This document shows positions 1 to 12,088 of a stretch of 64,000 bases of DNA, piece by piece. Positions within the stretch are counted from its first letter, which is position 1. Each line of letters starts with the position of its first letter. A program made the translations under genes and the position numbers. The notes beneath the pieces were generated by a model, which saw only the letters and a program-made list of their open reading frames with translations, was not told where the DNA came from and did not search any database. Source of the DNA: Limnoperna fortunei (Eukaryota; Mollusca; Bivalvia; Mytilida; Modiolidae); assembly GCA_944474755.1 (NCBI GenBank), contig OX104112.1:91153756-91217755 (forward strand). Direction: 5' to 3'.

Positions 1-196
1 GAATACGTAGGGGCACCTCGAGGAAATTAGAAAAAAATGAGACTCCCCCTTTTTGACCTTCATTTTTCAGCCAGAAAAGCAATGCGAACCTATATTTTTA
101 ATAACACCAAATAAACCCCCTATTCTTTAACATAAATAATCTCTCTTAATTTAACATTAAATTAACTTTGTCTTTCAAGGAAATAATAATCGAAAA

Positions 197-212
197 GGGG
201 TACCCCATATGG
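197..212. repeat. Overlapping perfect palindromes in each full monomer
   Basis: GGGGTACCCC (197-206) overlaps CCATATGG (205-212) by two bases, giving 16 bases of self-complementary sequence in an otherwise AT-rich stretch. It recurs in every full monomer and is absent from the 844-bp variant, because the deletion removes offsets 1-252. Short palindromes can be protein-binding or cruciform sites, but at this length chance is a fair explanation. Confidence 0.6.
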
Positions 213-264
213 AAAATAACATAGAAAGGCCATTGGTCCATTGTATTCTATACATGTTTCTTTT

Positions 265-395
265 TGGCATTTGAATTCCGCAAATTTTACTTTAAGCGCA
301 TAAATTCAGCATAAAATCATAGATTATGACAAAATTCATTGTTTATATTCACGTTTTAATTAGCTATAGTCTATTTCATGAAACATGCTATTTTC
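265..395 (+). repeat. Possible internal duplication, copy A
   Basis: By eye this block resembles 633-757 of the same monomer. Shared anchors keep nearly constant spacing: ATTT 269/637, CAGCAT 307/675, CATA 318/686 (all 368 apart), GTTTT 353/715 (362), TATAGTCT 365/728 (363) and ATTTTC 390/752 (362). Within 365-395 I count about 23 matches in 31 aligned positions. The ordered, co-linear anchors suggest an ancient duplication inside the monomer, now strongly diverged. Confidence 0.45.
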
Positions 396-541
396 AATGC
401 AACGTTAGGGGTGGGAATGATGAAACAATGACGGAAAGGCTCGTGGTCAATGTGTACACTACATTTGGAGTTTGTATGTTACAGGACGCATAAAACAGCA
501 AATTTAGTCTAATTCAGTGATTCAAATTGAACTTTTGACAA

Positions 542-549
542 TATAAAAG
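542..549 (+). promoter_or_regulatory. TATA-box-like motif, present in every monomer
   Basis: TATAAAAG fits the eukaryotic TATA consensus (TATAWAWR). It recurs once per monomer and is kept in the 844-bp variant. Many satellites are transcribed at a low level, so it could mark an initiation site, but an 8-bp AT-rich match in 1300 bp of 33% G+C sequence is weak evidence and no initiator or downstream gene supports it. Confidence 0.15.
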
Positions 550-632
550 AACTATGATCTTTACGTTTTTTTCGGCCCTAATCTGACTTTCTGGTTGTGT
601 TATAATAATGGGCGATAATTTCACAAATGTTA

Positions 633-757
633 AACGATTTCGAAACGCTGTTTACAAATCACCGAAGTAAGGTCCAGCATTCAACCATAATGTTGTACTA
701 TGAAATTTAGGTCAGTTTTGAACAAGTTATAGTCTGTTTCAAAAACCGTTAATTTTC
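633..757 (+). repeat. Possible internal duplication, copy B
   Basis: This is the partner of the block at 265-395, with the same anchors in the same order, offset by 362-368 bp. A further TATAG at 1093, 365 bp beyond the one at 728, hints at a third step of similar length, but the surrounding match is weak and I do not claim it. Confidence 0.45.
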
Positions 758-3700
758 GGAAGATCATTTAGACCGCATTTCGTTCGTTCATTTGTGGACC
801 CTGAATGAAAATTTAAGATAGAACAATCGTCGAACATAGGCATCTACACATGCTATGTGAAAAACACCAACAGTAAAGATAAAAAACATCAATTTTGAAG
901 CGCAGCACAAACTGAGGAGAAAAAAACTACTTGCAAAAACGCGCCTTTTTTTCTAGGGGTGGCCTTTAAAAAACGGCACTTAAAGCATAAAGGAACATCG
1001 ATGTATATGCCCAACTACATACAAGTTTTGTAATTGAATCAACAGTACTAAAGGTATGCAATTTGCTTAATTCTGCATCCATTTAATATCTCTATAGGTA
1101 TCAATGTACTATTGCATAACGGTATGGGCGCGGCCATTTTATGAGCACAAAGTAAAGCGTGAAAAAAACTGTCAGGTTAAACGCGATTGGTCAATAATGA
1201 TTGTTAAAGTAAATATATTTTGGAAAGAAATGCAATCTTTGGTATGAAAATACACAAAAAAGAAGTTTTATACACATTTAGGAGGAAGAAATCAAATTTC
1301 GAATACGTAGGGGCACCTCGAGGAAATTAGAAAAAAATGAGACTCCCCCTTTTTGACCTTCATTTTTCAGCCAGAAAAGCAATGCGAACCTATATTTTTA
1401 ATAACACCAAATAAACCCCCTATTCTTTAACATAAATAATCTCTCTTAATTTAACATTAAATTAACTTTGTCTTTCAAGGAAATAATAATCGAAAAGGGG
1501 TACCCCATATGGAAAATAACATAGAAAGGCCATTGGTCCATTGTATTCTATACATGTTTCTTTTTGGCATTTGAATTCCGCAAATTTTACTTTAAGCGCA
1601 TAAATTCAGCATAAAATCATAGATTATGACAAAATTCATTGTTTATATTCACGTTTTAATTAGCTATAGTCTATTTCATGAAACATGCTATTTTCAATGC
1701 AACGTTAGGGGTGGGAATGATGAAACAATGACGGAAAGGCTCGTGGTCAATGTGTACACTACATTTGGAGTTTGTATGTTACAGGACGCATAAAACAGCA
1801 AATTTAGTCTAATTCAGTGATTCAAATTGAACTTTTGACAATATAAAAGAACTATGATCTTTACGTTTTTTTCGGCCCTAATCTGACTTTCTGGTTGTGT
1901 TATAATAATGGGCGATAATTTCACAAATGTTAAACGATTTCGAAACGCTGTTTACAAATCACCGAAGTAAGGTCCAGCATTCAACCATAATGTTGTACTA
2001 TGAAATTTAGGTCAGTTTTGAACAAGTTATAGTCTGTTTCAAAAACCGTTAATTTTCGGAAGATCATTTAGACCGCATTTCGTTCGTTCATTTGTGGACC
2101 CTGAATGAAAATTTAAGATAGAACAATCGTCGAACATAGGCATCTACACATGCTATGTGAAAAACACCAACAGTAAAGATAAAAAACATCAATTTTGAAG
2201 CGCAGCACAAACTGAGGAGAAAAAAACTACTTGCAAAAACGCGCCTTTTTTTCTAGGGGTGGCCTTTAAAAAACGGCACTTAAAGCATAAAGGAACATCG
2301 ATGTATATGCCCAACTACATACAAGTTTTGTAATTGAATCAACAGTACTAAAGGTATGCAATTTGCTTAATTCTGCATCCATTTAATATCTCTATAGGTA
2401 TCAATGTACTATTGCATAACGGTATGGGCGCGGCCATTTTATGAGCACAAAGTAAAGCGTGAAAAAAACTGTCAGGTTAAACGCGATTGGTCAATAATGA
2501 TTGTTAAAGTAAATATATTTTGGAAAGAAATGCAATCTTTGGTATGAAAATACACAAAAAAGAAGTTTTATACACATTTAGGAGGAAGAAATCAAATTTC
2601 GAATACGTAGGGGCACCTCGAGGAAATTAGAAAAAAATGAGACTCCCCCTTTTTGACCTTCATTTTTCAGCCAGAAAAGCAATGCGAACCTATATTTTTA
2701 ATAACACCAAATAAACCCCCTATTCTTTAACATAAATAATCTCTCTTAATTTAACATTAAATTAACTTTGTCTTTCAAGGAAATAATAATCGAAAAGGGG
2801 TACCCCATATGGAAAATAACATAGAAAGGCCATTGGTCCATTGTATTCTATACATGTTTCTTTTTGGCATTTGAATTCCGCAAATTTTACTTTAAGCGCA
2901 TAAATTCAGCATAAAATCATAGATTATGACAAAATTCATTGTTTATATTCACGTTTTAATTAGCTATAGTCTATTTCATGAAACATGCTATTTTCAATGC
3001 AACGTTAGGGGTGGGAATGATGAAACAATGACGGAAAGGCTCGTGGTCAATGTGTACACTACATTTGGAGTTTGTATGTTACAGGACGCATAAAACAGCA
3101 AATTTAGTCTAATTCAGTGATTCAAATTGAACTTTTGACAATATAAAAGAACTATGATCTTTACGTTTTTTTCGGCCCTAATCTGACTTTCTGGTTGTGT
3201 TATAATAATGGGCGATAATTTCACAAATGTTAAACGATTTCGAAACGCTGTTTACAAATCACCGAAGTAAGGTCCAGCATTCAACCATAATGTTGTACTA
3301 TGAAATTTAGGTCAGTTTTGAACAAGTTATAGTCTGTTTCAAAAACCGTTAATTTTCGGAAGATCATTTAGACCGCATTTCGTTCGTTCATTTGTGGACC
3401 CTGAATGAAAATTTAAGATAGAACAATCGTCGAACATAGGCATCTACACATGCTATGTGAAAAACACCAACAGTAAAGATAAAAAACATCAATTTTGAAG
3501 CGCAGCACAAACTGAGGAGAAAAAAACTACTTGCAAAAACGCGCCTTTTTTTCTAGGGGTGGCCTTTAAAAAACGGCACTTAAAGCATAAAGGAACATCG
3601 ATGTATATGCCCAACTACATACAAGTTTTGTAATTGAATCAACAGTACTAAAGGTATGCAATTTGCTTAATTCTGCATCCATTTAATATCTCTATAGGTA

Positions 3701-6700
3701 TCAATGTACTATTGCATAACGGTATGGGCGCGGCCATTTTATGAGCACAAAGTAAAGCGTGAAAAAAACTGTCAGGTTAAACGCGATTGGTCAATAATGA
3801 TTGTTAAAGTAAATATATTTTGGAAAGAAATGCAATCTTTGGTATGAAAATACACAAAAAAGAAGTTTTATACACATTTAGGAGGAAGAAATCAAATTTC
3901 GAATACGTAGGGGCACCTCGAGGAAATTAGAAAAAAATGAGACTCCCCCTTTTTGACCTTCATTTTTCAGCCAGAAAAGCAATGCGAACCTATATTTTTA
4001 ATAACACCAAATAAACCCCCTATTCTTTAACATAAATAATCTCTCTTAATTTAACATTAAATTAACTTTGTCTTTCAAGGAAATAATAATCGAAAAGGGG
4101 TACCCCATATGGAAAATAACATAGAAAGGCCATTGGTCCATTGTATTCTATACATGTTTCTTTTTGGCATTTGAATTCCGCAAATTTTACTTTAAGCGCA
4201 TAAATTCAGCATAAAATCATAGATTATGACAAAATTCATTGTTTATATTCACGTTTTAATTAGCTATAGTCTATTTCATGAAACATGCTATTTTCAATGC
4301 AACGTTAGGGGTGGGAATGATGAAACAATGACGGAAAGGCTCGTGGTCAATGTGTACACTACATTTGGAGTTTGTATGTTACAGGACGCATAAAACAGCA
4401 AATTTAGTCTAATTCAGTGATTCAAATTGAACTTTTGACAATATAAAAGAACTATGATCTTTACGTTTTTTTCGGCCCTAATCTGACTTTCTGGTTGTGT
4501 TATAATAATGGGCGATAATTTCACAAATGTTAAACGATTTCGAAACGCTGTTTACAAATCACCGAAGTAAGGTCCAGCATTCAACCATAATGTTGTACTA
4601 TGAAATTTAGGTCAGTTTTGAACAAGTTATAGTCTGTTTCAAAAACCGTTAATTTTCGGAAGATCATTTAGACCGCATTTCGTTCGTTCATTTGTGGACC
4701 CTGAATGAAAATTTAAGATAGAACAATCGTCGAACATAGGCATCTACACATGCTATGTGAAAAACACCAACAGTAAAGATAAAAAACATCAATTTTGAAG
4801 CGCAGCACAAACTGAGGAGAAAAAAACTACTTGCAAAAACGCGCCTTTTTTTCTAGGGGTGGCCTTTAAAAAACGGCACTTAAAGCATAAAGGAACATCG
4901 ATGTATATGCCCAACTACATACAAGTTTTGTAATTGAATCAACAGTACTAAAGGTATGCAATTTGCTTAATTCTGCATCCATTTAATATCTCTATAGGTA
5001 TCAATGTACTATTGCATAACGGTATGGGCGCGGCCATTTTATGAGCACAAAGTAAAGCGTGAAAAAAACTGTCAGGTTAAACGCGATTGGTCAATAATGA
5101 TTGTTAAAGTAAATATATTTTGGAAAGAAATGCAATCTTTGGTATGAAAATACACAAAAAAGAAGTTTTATACACATTTAGGAGGAAGAAATCAAATTTC
5201 GAATACGTAGGGGCACCTCGAGGAAATTAGAAAAAAATGAGACTCCCCCTTTTTGACCTTCATTTTTCAGCCAGAAAAGCAATGCGAACCTATATTTTTA
5301 ATAACACCAAATAAACCCCCTATTCTTTAACATAAATAATCTCTCTTAATTTAACATTAAATTAACTTTGTCTTTCAAGGAAATAATAATCGAAAAGGGG
5401 TACCCCATATGGAAAATAACATAGAAAGGCCATTGGTCCATTGTATTCTATACATGTTTCTTTTTGGCATTTGAATTCCGCAAATTTTACTTTAAGCGCA
5501 TAAATTCAGCATAAAATCATAGATTATGACAAAATTCATTGTTTATATTCACGTTTTAATTAGCTATAGTCTATTTCATGAAACATGCTATTTTCAATGC
5601 AACGTTAGGGGTGGGAATGATGAAACAATGACGGAAAGGCTCGTGGTCAATGTGTACACTACATTTGGAGTTTGTATGTTACAGGACGCATAAAACAGCA
5701 AATTTAGTCTAATTCAGTGATTCAAATTGAACTTTTGACAATATAAAAGAACTATGATCTTTACGTTTTTTTCGGCCCTAATCTGACTTTCTGGTTGTGT
5801 TATAATAATGGGCGATAATTTCACAAATGTTAAACGATTTCGAAACGCTGTTTACAAATCACCGAAGTAAGGTCCAGCATTCAACCATAATGTTGTACTA
5901 TGAAATTTAGGTCAGTTTTGAACAAGTTATAGTCTGTTTCAAAAACCGTTAATTTTCGGAAGATCATTTAGACCGCATTTCGTTCGTTCATTTGTGGACC
6001 CTGAATGAAAATTTAAGATAGAACAATCGTCGAACATAGGCATCTACACATGCTATGTGAAAAACACCAACAGTAAAGATAAAAAACATCAATTTTGAAG
6101 CGCAGCACAAACTGAGGAGAAAAAAACTACTTGCAAAAACGCGCCTTTTTTTCTAGGGGTGGCCTTTAAAAAACGGCACTTAAAGCATAAAGGAACATCG
6201 ATGTATATGCCCAACTACATACAAGTTTTGTAATTGAATCAACAGTACTAAAGGTATGCAATTTGCTTAATTCTGCATCCATTTAATATCTCTATAGGTA
6301 TCAATGTACTATTGCATAACGGTATGGGCGCGGCCATTTTATGAGCACAAAGTAAAGCGTGAAAAAAACTGTCAGGTTAAACGCGATTGGTCAATAATGA
6401 TTGTTAAAGTAAATATATTTTGGAAAGAAATGCAATCTTTGGTATGAAAATACACAAAAAAGAAGTTTTATACACATTTAGGAGGAAGAAATCAAATTTC
6501 GAATACGTAGGGGCACCTCGAGGAAATTAGAAAAAAATGAGACTCCCCCTTTTTGACCTTCATTTTTCAGCCAGAAAAGCAATGCGAACCTATATTTTTA
6601 ATAACACCAAATAAACCCCCTATTCTTTAACATAAATAATCTCTCTTAATTTAACATTAAATTAACTTTGTCTTTCAAGGAAATAATAATCGAAAAGGGG

Positions 6701-9700
6701 TACCCCATATGGAAAATAACATAGAAAGGCCATTGGTCCATTGTATTCTATACATGTTTCTTTTTGGCATTTGAATTCCGCAAATTTTACTTTAAGCGCA
6801 TAAATTCAGCATAAAATCATAGATTATGACAAAATTCATTGTTTATATTCACGTTTTAATTAGCTATAGTCTATTTCATGAAACATGCTATTTTCAATGC
6901 AACGTTAGGGGTGGGAATGATGAAACAATGACGGAAAGGCTCGTGGTCAATGTGTACACTACATTTGGAGTTTGTATGTTACAGGACGCATAAAACAGCA
7001 AATTTAGTCTAATTCAGTGATTCAAATTGAACTTTTGACAATATAAAAGAACTATGATCTTTACGTTTTTTTCGGCCCTAATCTGACTTTCTGGTTGTGT
7101 TATAATAATGGGCGATAATTTCACAAATGTTAAACGATTTCGAAACGCTGTTTACAAATCACCGAAGTAAGGTCCAGCATTCAACCATAATGTTGTACTA
7201 TGAAATTTAGGTCAGTTTTGAACAAGTTATAGTCTGTTTCAAAAACCGTTAATTTTCGGAAGATCATTTAGACCGCATTTCGTTCGTTCATTTGTGGACC
7301 CTGAATGAAAATTTAAGATAGAACAATCGTCGAACATAGGCATCTACACATGCTATGTGAAAAACACCAACAGTAAAGATAAAAAACATCAATTTTGAAG
7401 CGCAGCACAAACTGAGGAGAAAAAAACTACTTGCAAAAACGCGCCTTTTTTTCTAGGGGTGGCCTTTAAAAAACGGCACTTAAAGCATAAAGGAACATCG
7501 ATGTATATGCCCAACTACATACAAGTTTTGTAATTGAATCAACAGTACTAAAGGTATGCAATTTGCTTAATTCTGCATCCATTTAATATCTCTATAGGTA
7601 TCAATGTACTATTGCATAACGGTATGGGCGCGGCCATTTTATGAGCACAAAGTAAAGCGTGAAAAAAACTGTCAGGTTAAACGCGATTGGTCAATAATGA
7701 TTGTTAAAGTAAATATATTTTGGAAAGAAATGCAATCTTTGGTATGAAAATACACAAAAAAGAAGTTTTATACACATTTAGGAGGAAGAAATCAAATTTC
7801 GAATACGTAGGGGCACCTCGAGGAAATTAGAAAAAAATGAGACTCCCCCTTTTTGACCTTCATTTTTCAGCCAGAAAAGCAATGCGAACCTATATTTTTA
7901 ATAACACCAAATAAACCCCCTATTCTTTAACATAAATAATCTCTCTTAATTTAACATTAAATTAACTTTGTCTTTCAAGGAAATAATAATCGAAAAGGGG
8001 TACCCCATATGGAAAATAACATAGAAAGGCCATTGGTCCATTGTATTCTATACATGTTTCTTTTTGGCATTTGAATTCCGCAAATTTTACTTTAAGCGCA
8101 TAAATTCAGCATAAAATCATAGATTATGACAAAATTCATTGTTTATATTCACGTTTTAATTAGCTATAGTCTATTTCATGAAACATGCTATTTTCAATGC
8201 AACGTTAGGGGTGGGAATGATGAAACAATGACGGAAAGGCTCGTGGTCAATGTGTACACTACATTTGGAGTTTGTATGTTACAGGACGCATAAAACAGCA
8301 AATTTAGTCTAATTCAGTGATTCAAATTGAACTTTTGACAATATAAAAGAACTATGATCTTTACGTTTTTTTCGGCCCTAATCTGACTTTCTGGTTGTGT
8401 TATAATAATGGGCGATAATTTCACAAATGTTAAACGATTTCGAAACGCTGTTTACAAATCACCGAAGTAAGGTCCAGCATTCAACCATAATGTTGTACTA
8501 TGAAATTTAGGTCAGTTTTGAACAAGTTATAGTCTGTTTCAAAAACCGTTAATTTTCGGAAGATCATTTAGACCGCATTTCGTTCGTTCATTTGTGGACC
8601 CTGAATGAAAATTTAAGATAGAACAATCGTCGAACATAGGCATCTACACATGCTATGTGAAAAACACCAACAGTAAAGATAAAAAACATCAATTTTGAAG
8701 CGCAGCACAAACTGAGGAGAAAAAAACTACTTGCAAAAACGCGCCTTTTTTTCTAGGGGTGGCCTTTAAAAAACGGCACTTAAAGCATAAAGGAACATCG
8801 ATGTATATGCCCAACTACATACAAGTTTTGTAATTGAATCAACAGTACTAAAGGTATGCAATTTGCTTAATTCTGCATCCATTTAATATCTCTATAGGTA
8901 TCAATGTACTATTGCATAACGGTATGGGCGCGGCCATTTTATGAGCACAAAGTAAAGCGTGAAAAAAACTGTCAGGTTAAACGCGATTGGTCAATAATGA
9001 TTGTTAAAGTAAATATATTTTGGAAAGAAATGCAATCTTTGGTATGAAAATACACAAAAAAGAAGTTTTATACACATTTGGGAGGAAGAAATCAAATTTC
9101 GAATACGTAGGGGCACCTCGAGGAAATTAGAAAAAAATGAGACTCCCCCTTTTTGACCTTCATTTTTCAGCCAGAAAAGCAATGCGAACCTATATTTTTA
9201 ATAACACCAAATAAACCCCCTATTCTTTAACATAAATAATCTCTCTTAATTTAACATTAAATTAACTTTGTCTTTCAAGGAAATAATAATCGAAAAGGGG
9301 TACCCCATATGGAAAATAACATAGAAAGGCCATTGGTCCATTGTATTCTATACATGTTTCTTTTTGGCATTTGAATTCCGCAAATTTTACTTTAAGCGCA
9401 TAAATTCAGCATAAAATCATAGATTATGACAAAATTCATTGTTTATATTCACGTTTTAATTAGCTATAGTCTATTTCATGAAACATGCTATTTTCAATGC
9501 AACGTTAGGGGTGGGAATGATGAAACAATGACGGAAAGGCTCGTGGTCAATGTGTACACTACATTTGGAGTTTGTATGTTACAGGACGCATAAAACAGCA
9601 AATTTAGTCTAATTCAGTGATTCAAATTGAACTTTTGACAATATAAAAGAACTATGATCTTTACGTTTTTTTCGGCCCTAATCTGACTTTCTGGTTGTGT

Positions 9701-10190
9701 TATAATAATGGGCGATAATTTCACAAATGTTAAACGATTTCGAAACGCTGTTTACAAATCACCGAAGTAAGGTCCAGCATTCAACCATAATGTTGTACTA
9801 TGAAATTTAGGTCAGTTTTGAACAAGTTATAGTCTGTTTCAAAAACCGTTAATTTTCGGAAGATCATTTAGACCGCATTTCGTTCGTTCATTTGTGGACC
9901 CTGAATGAAAATTTAAGATAGAACAATCGTCGAACATAGGCATCTACACATGCTATGTGAAAAACACCAACAGTAAAGATAAAAAACATCAATTTTGAAG
10001 CGCAGCACAAACTGAGGAGAAAAAAACTACTTGCAAAAACGCGCCTTTTTTTCTAGGGGTGGCCTTTAAAAAACGGCACTTAAAGCATAAAGGAACATCG
10101 ATGTATATGCCCAACTACATACAAGTTTTGTAATTGAATCAACAGTACTAAAGGTATGCAATTTGCTTAATTCTGCATCCATTTAATATC

Positions 10191-10196
10191 TCTATA
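10191..10196 (+). other. Deletion junction 1 with 6-bp microhomology TCTATA
   Basis: The left flank (ATATC before TCTATA) matches offsets up to 1096 and the right flank (CATGTTTC) matches offsets from 253. The parental copies of TCTATA sit at offsets 1091-1096 and 247-252 of the next monomer, 456 bp apart. The bases just outside differ (C versus T before, G versus C after), so the shared stretch is exactly 6 bp. Confidence 0.95.
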
Positions 10197-11040
10197 CATG
10201 TTTCTTTTTGGCATTTGAATTCCGCAAATTTTACTTTAAGCGCATAAATTCAGCATAAAATCATAGATTATGACAAAATTCATTGTTTATATTCACGTTT
10301 TAATTAGCTATAGTCTATTTCATGAAACATGCTATTTTCAATGCAACGTTAGGGGTGGGAATGATGAAACAATGACGGAAAGGCTCGTGGTCAATGTGTA
10401 CACTACATTTGGAGTTTGTATGTTACAGGACGCATAAAACAGCAAATTTAGTCTAATTCAGTGATTCAAATTGAACTTTTGACAATATAAAAGAACTATG
10501 ATCTTTACGTTTTTTTCGGCCCTAATCTGACTTTCTGGTTGTGTTATAATAATGGGCGATAATTTCACAAATGTTAAACGATTTCGAAACGCTGTTTACA
10601 AATCACCGAAGTAAGGTCCAGCATTCAACCATAATGTTGTACTATGAAATTTAGGTCAGTTTTGAACAAGTTATAGTCTGTTTCAAAAACCGTTAATTTT
10701 CGGAAGATCATTTAGACCGCATTTCGTTCGTTCATTTGTGGACCCTGAATGAAAATTTAAGATAGAACAATCGTCGAACATAGGCATCTACACATGCTAT
10801 GTGAAAAACACCAACAGTAAAGATAAAAAACATCAATTTTGAAGCGCAGCACAAACTGAGGAGAAAAAAACTACTTGCAAAAACGCGCCTTTTTTTCTAG
10901 GGGTGGCCTTTAAAAAACGGCACTTAAAGCATAAAGGAACATCGATGTATATGCCCAACTACATACAAGTTTTGTAATTGAATCAACAGTACTAAAGGTA
11001 TGCAATTTGCTTAATTCTGCATCCATTTAATATCTCTATA
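10197..11040 (+). repeat. 844-bp short variant monomer
   Basis: This is a complete short repeat unit, since the distance between the two identical TCTATA/CATG junctions (10196/10197 and 11040/11041) is 844 bp. It keeps offsets 253-1096, which include the single EcoRI site, the TATA-like motif and both halves of the possible internal duplication. It lacks offsets 1097-1300 and 1-252, including the palindrome cluster at 197-212. Two identical junctions in tandem suggest that one deletion arose once and then spread to the neighbouring boundary by unequal exchange. Confidence 0.93.
11035..11040 (+). other. Deletion junction 2, identical to junction 1
   Basis: The same TCTATA junction as at 10191-10196, exactly 844 bp further on, with the same flanks on both sides. 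Confidence 0.95.
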
Positions 11041-12088
11041 CATGTTTCTTTTTGGCATTTGAATTCCGCAAATTTTACTTTAAGCGCATAAATTCAGCAT
11101 AAAATCATAGATTATGACAAAATTCATTGTTTATATTCACGTTTTAATTAGCTATAGTCTATTTCATGAAACATGCTATTTTCAATGCAACGTTAGGGGT
11201 GGGAATGATGAAACAATGACGGAAAGGCTCGTGGTCAATGTGTACACTACATTTGGAGTTTGTATGTTACAGGACGCATAAAACAGCAAATTTAGTCTAA
11301 TTCAGTGATTCAAATTGAACTTTTGACAATATAAAAGAACTATGATCTTTACGTTTTTTTCGGCCCTAATCTGACTTTCTGGTTGTGTTATAATAATGGG
11401 CGATAATTTCACAAATGTTAAACGATTTCGAAACGCTGTTTACAAATCACCGAAGTAAGGTCCAGCATTCAACCATAATGTTGTACTATGAAATTTAGGT
11501 CAGTTTTGAACAAGTTATAGTCTGTTTCAAAAACCGTTAATTTTCGGAAGATCATTTAGACCGCATTTCGTTCGTTCATTTGTGGACCCTGAATGAAAAT
11601 TTAAGATAGAACAATCGTCGAACATAGGCATCTACACATGCTATGTGAAAAACACCAACAGTAAAGATAAAAAACATCAATTTTGAAGCGCAGCACAAAC
11701 TGAGGAGAAAAAAACTACTTGCAAAAACGCGCCTTTTTTTCTAGGGGTGGCCTTTAAAAAACGGCACTTAAAGCATAAAGGAACATCGATGTATATGCCC
11801 AACTACATACAAGTTTTGTAATTGAATCAACAGTACTAAAGGTATGCAATTTGCTTAATTCTGCATCCATTTAATATCTCTATAGGTATCAATGTACTAT
11901 TGCATAACGGTATGGGCGCGGCCATTTTATGAGCACAAAGTAAAGCGTGAAAAAAACTGTCAGGTTAAACGCGATTGGTCAATAATGATTGTTAAAGTAA
12001 ATATATTTTGGAAAGAAATGCAATCTTTGGTATGAAAATACACAAAAAAGAAGTTTTATACACATTTAGGAGGAAGAAATCAAATTTC

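Larger units (their letters stand above)
1..1300 (+). repeat. Reference satellite monomer, 1300 bp
   Basis: This copy serves as the reference; offsets elsewhere refer to it. It holds 432 G or C (33%, hand count) and about 37 CpG. Landmarks by offset: palindrome CCTCGAGG 16-23; palindromes GGGGTACCCC 197-206 and CCATATGG 205-212; deletion breakpoint motif TCTATA at 247-252 and again at 1091-1096; a single EcoRI site GAATTC 273-278; palindrome TTTCATGAAA 374-383; TATA-like TATAAAAG 542-549; palindrome TTTCGAAA 639-646; short hairpin CACAT-GCT-ATGTG 847-859; palindrome AAATATATTT 1211-1220. Two blocks near 265-395 and 633-757 resemble each other and may be an old internal duplication. I see no tRNA, 5S rRNA, spliced-leader or U-snRNA signature, no poly-A tail and no terminal inverted repeats of a transposon. 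The choice of offset 1 is arbitrary. Confidence 0.95.
1..9100 (+). repeat. Seven uninterrupted full monomers
   Basis: Seven copies of exactly 1300 bp follow one another with no spacer. They look identical except for A to G at 9080 (offset 1280) in the seventh copy. Identity this high across seven copies implies very recent amplification or strong homogenisation by unequal exchange or gene conversion. Part of it could also reflect assembly of collapsed repeats, which read depth would show. Confidence 0.95.
9101..12088 (+). repeat. Compound block with two deletion-bearing junctions
   Basis: Three consecutive copies in which the 456 bp spanning each of the two inter-monomer boundaries is missing. 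The pieces are 9101-10196 (offsets 1-1096), 10197-11040 (offsets 253-1096) and 11041-12088 (offsets 253-1300); the lengths 1096, 844 and 1048 sum to 2988. Both junctions read TCTCTATACATG: sequence before offset 1097 joins sequence after offset 252. TCTATA is present at both parental positions, so the breakpoint can lie anywhere inside these 6 bp. No other difference from the reference is seen in the retained sequence. Confidence 0.96.

Noticed and set aside
326..493. A 55-codon ATG frame in every full monomer (recurring at this offset), seen lengthened at 23519-23704, 24821-25003 and 27419-27601 in the inverted segment.
   Set aside because: It is short, matches no family I know and has no gene-like context. 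The longer versions result only from single-base indels in the error-rich copies, which change the C-terminus each time. Perfect conservation here reflects homogenisation of the whole repeat, not selection on the frame.
800..860. Minus-strand word GTTCGACGATT near offsets 826-836, resembling a Pol III B box.
   Set aside because: It matches only part of the B-box consensus, no convincing A box lies at the right distance, and no tRNA cloverleaf can be drawn.
1..1300. Possible tandem gene array such as 5S rDNA, spliced-leader RNA, U snRNA or histone repeats, which can have units of this size.
   Set aside because: I looked for 5S internal-control and conserved core words, U1, U2, U5 and U6 signatures, spliced-leader motifs and histone-length reading frames on both strands and found none. 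A covariance-model (Rfam) search would settle it.
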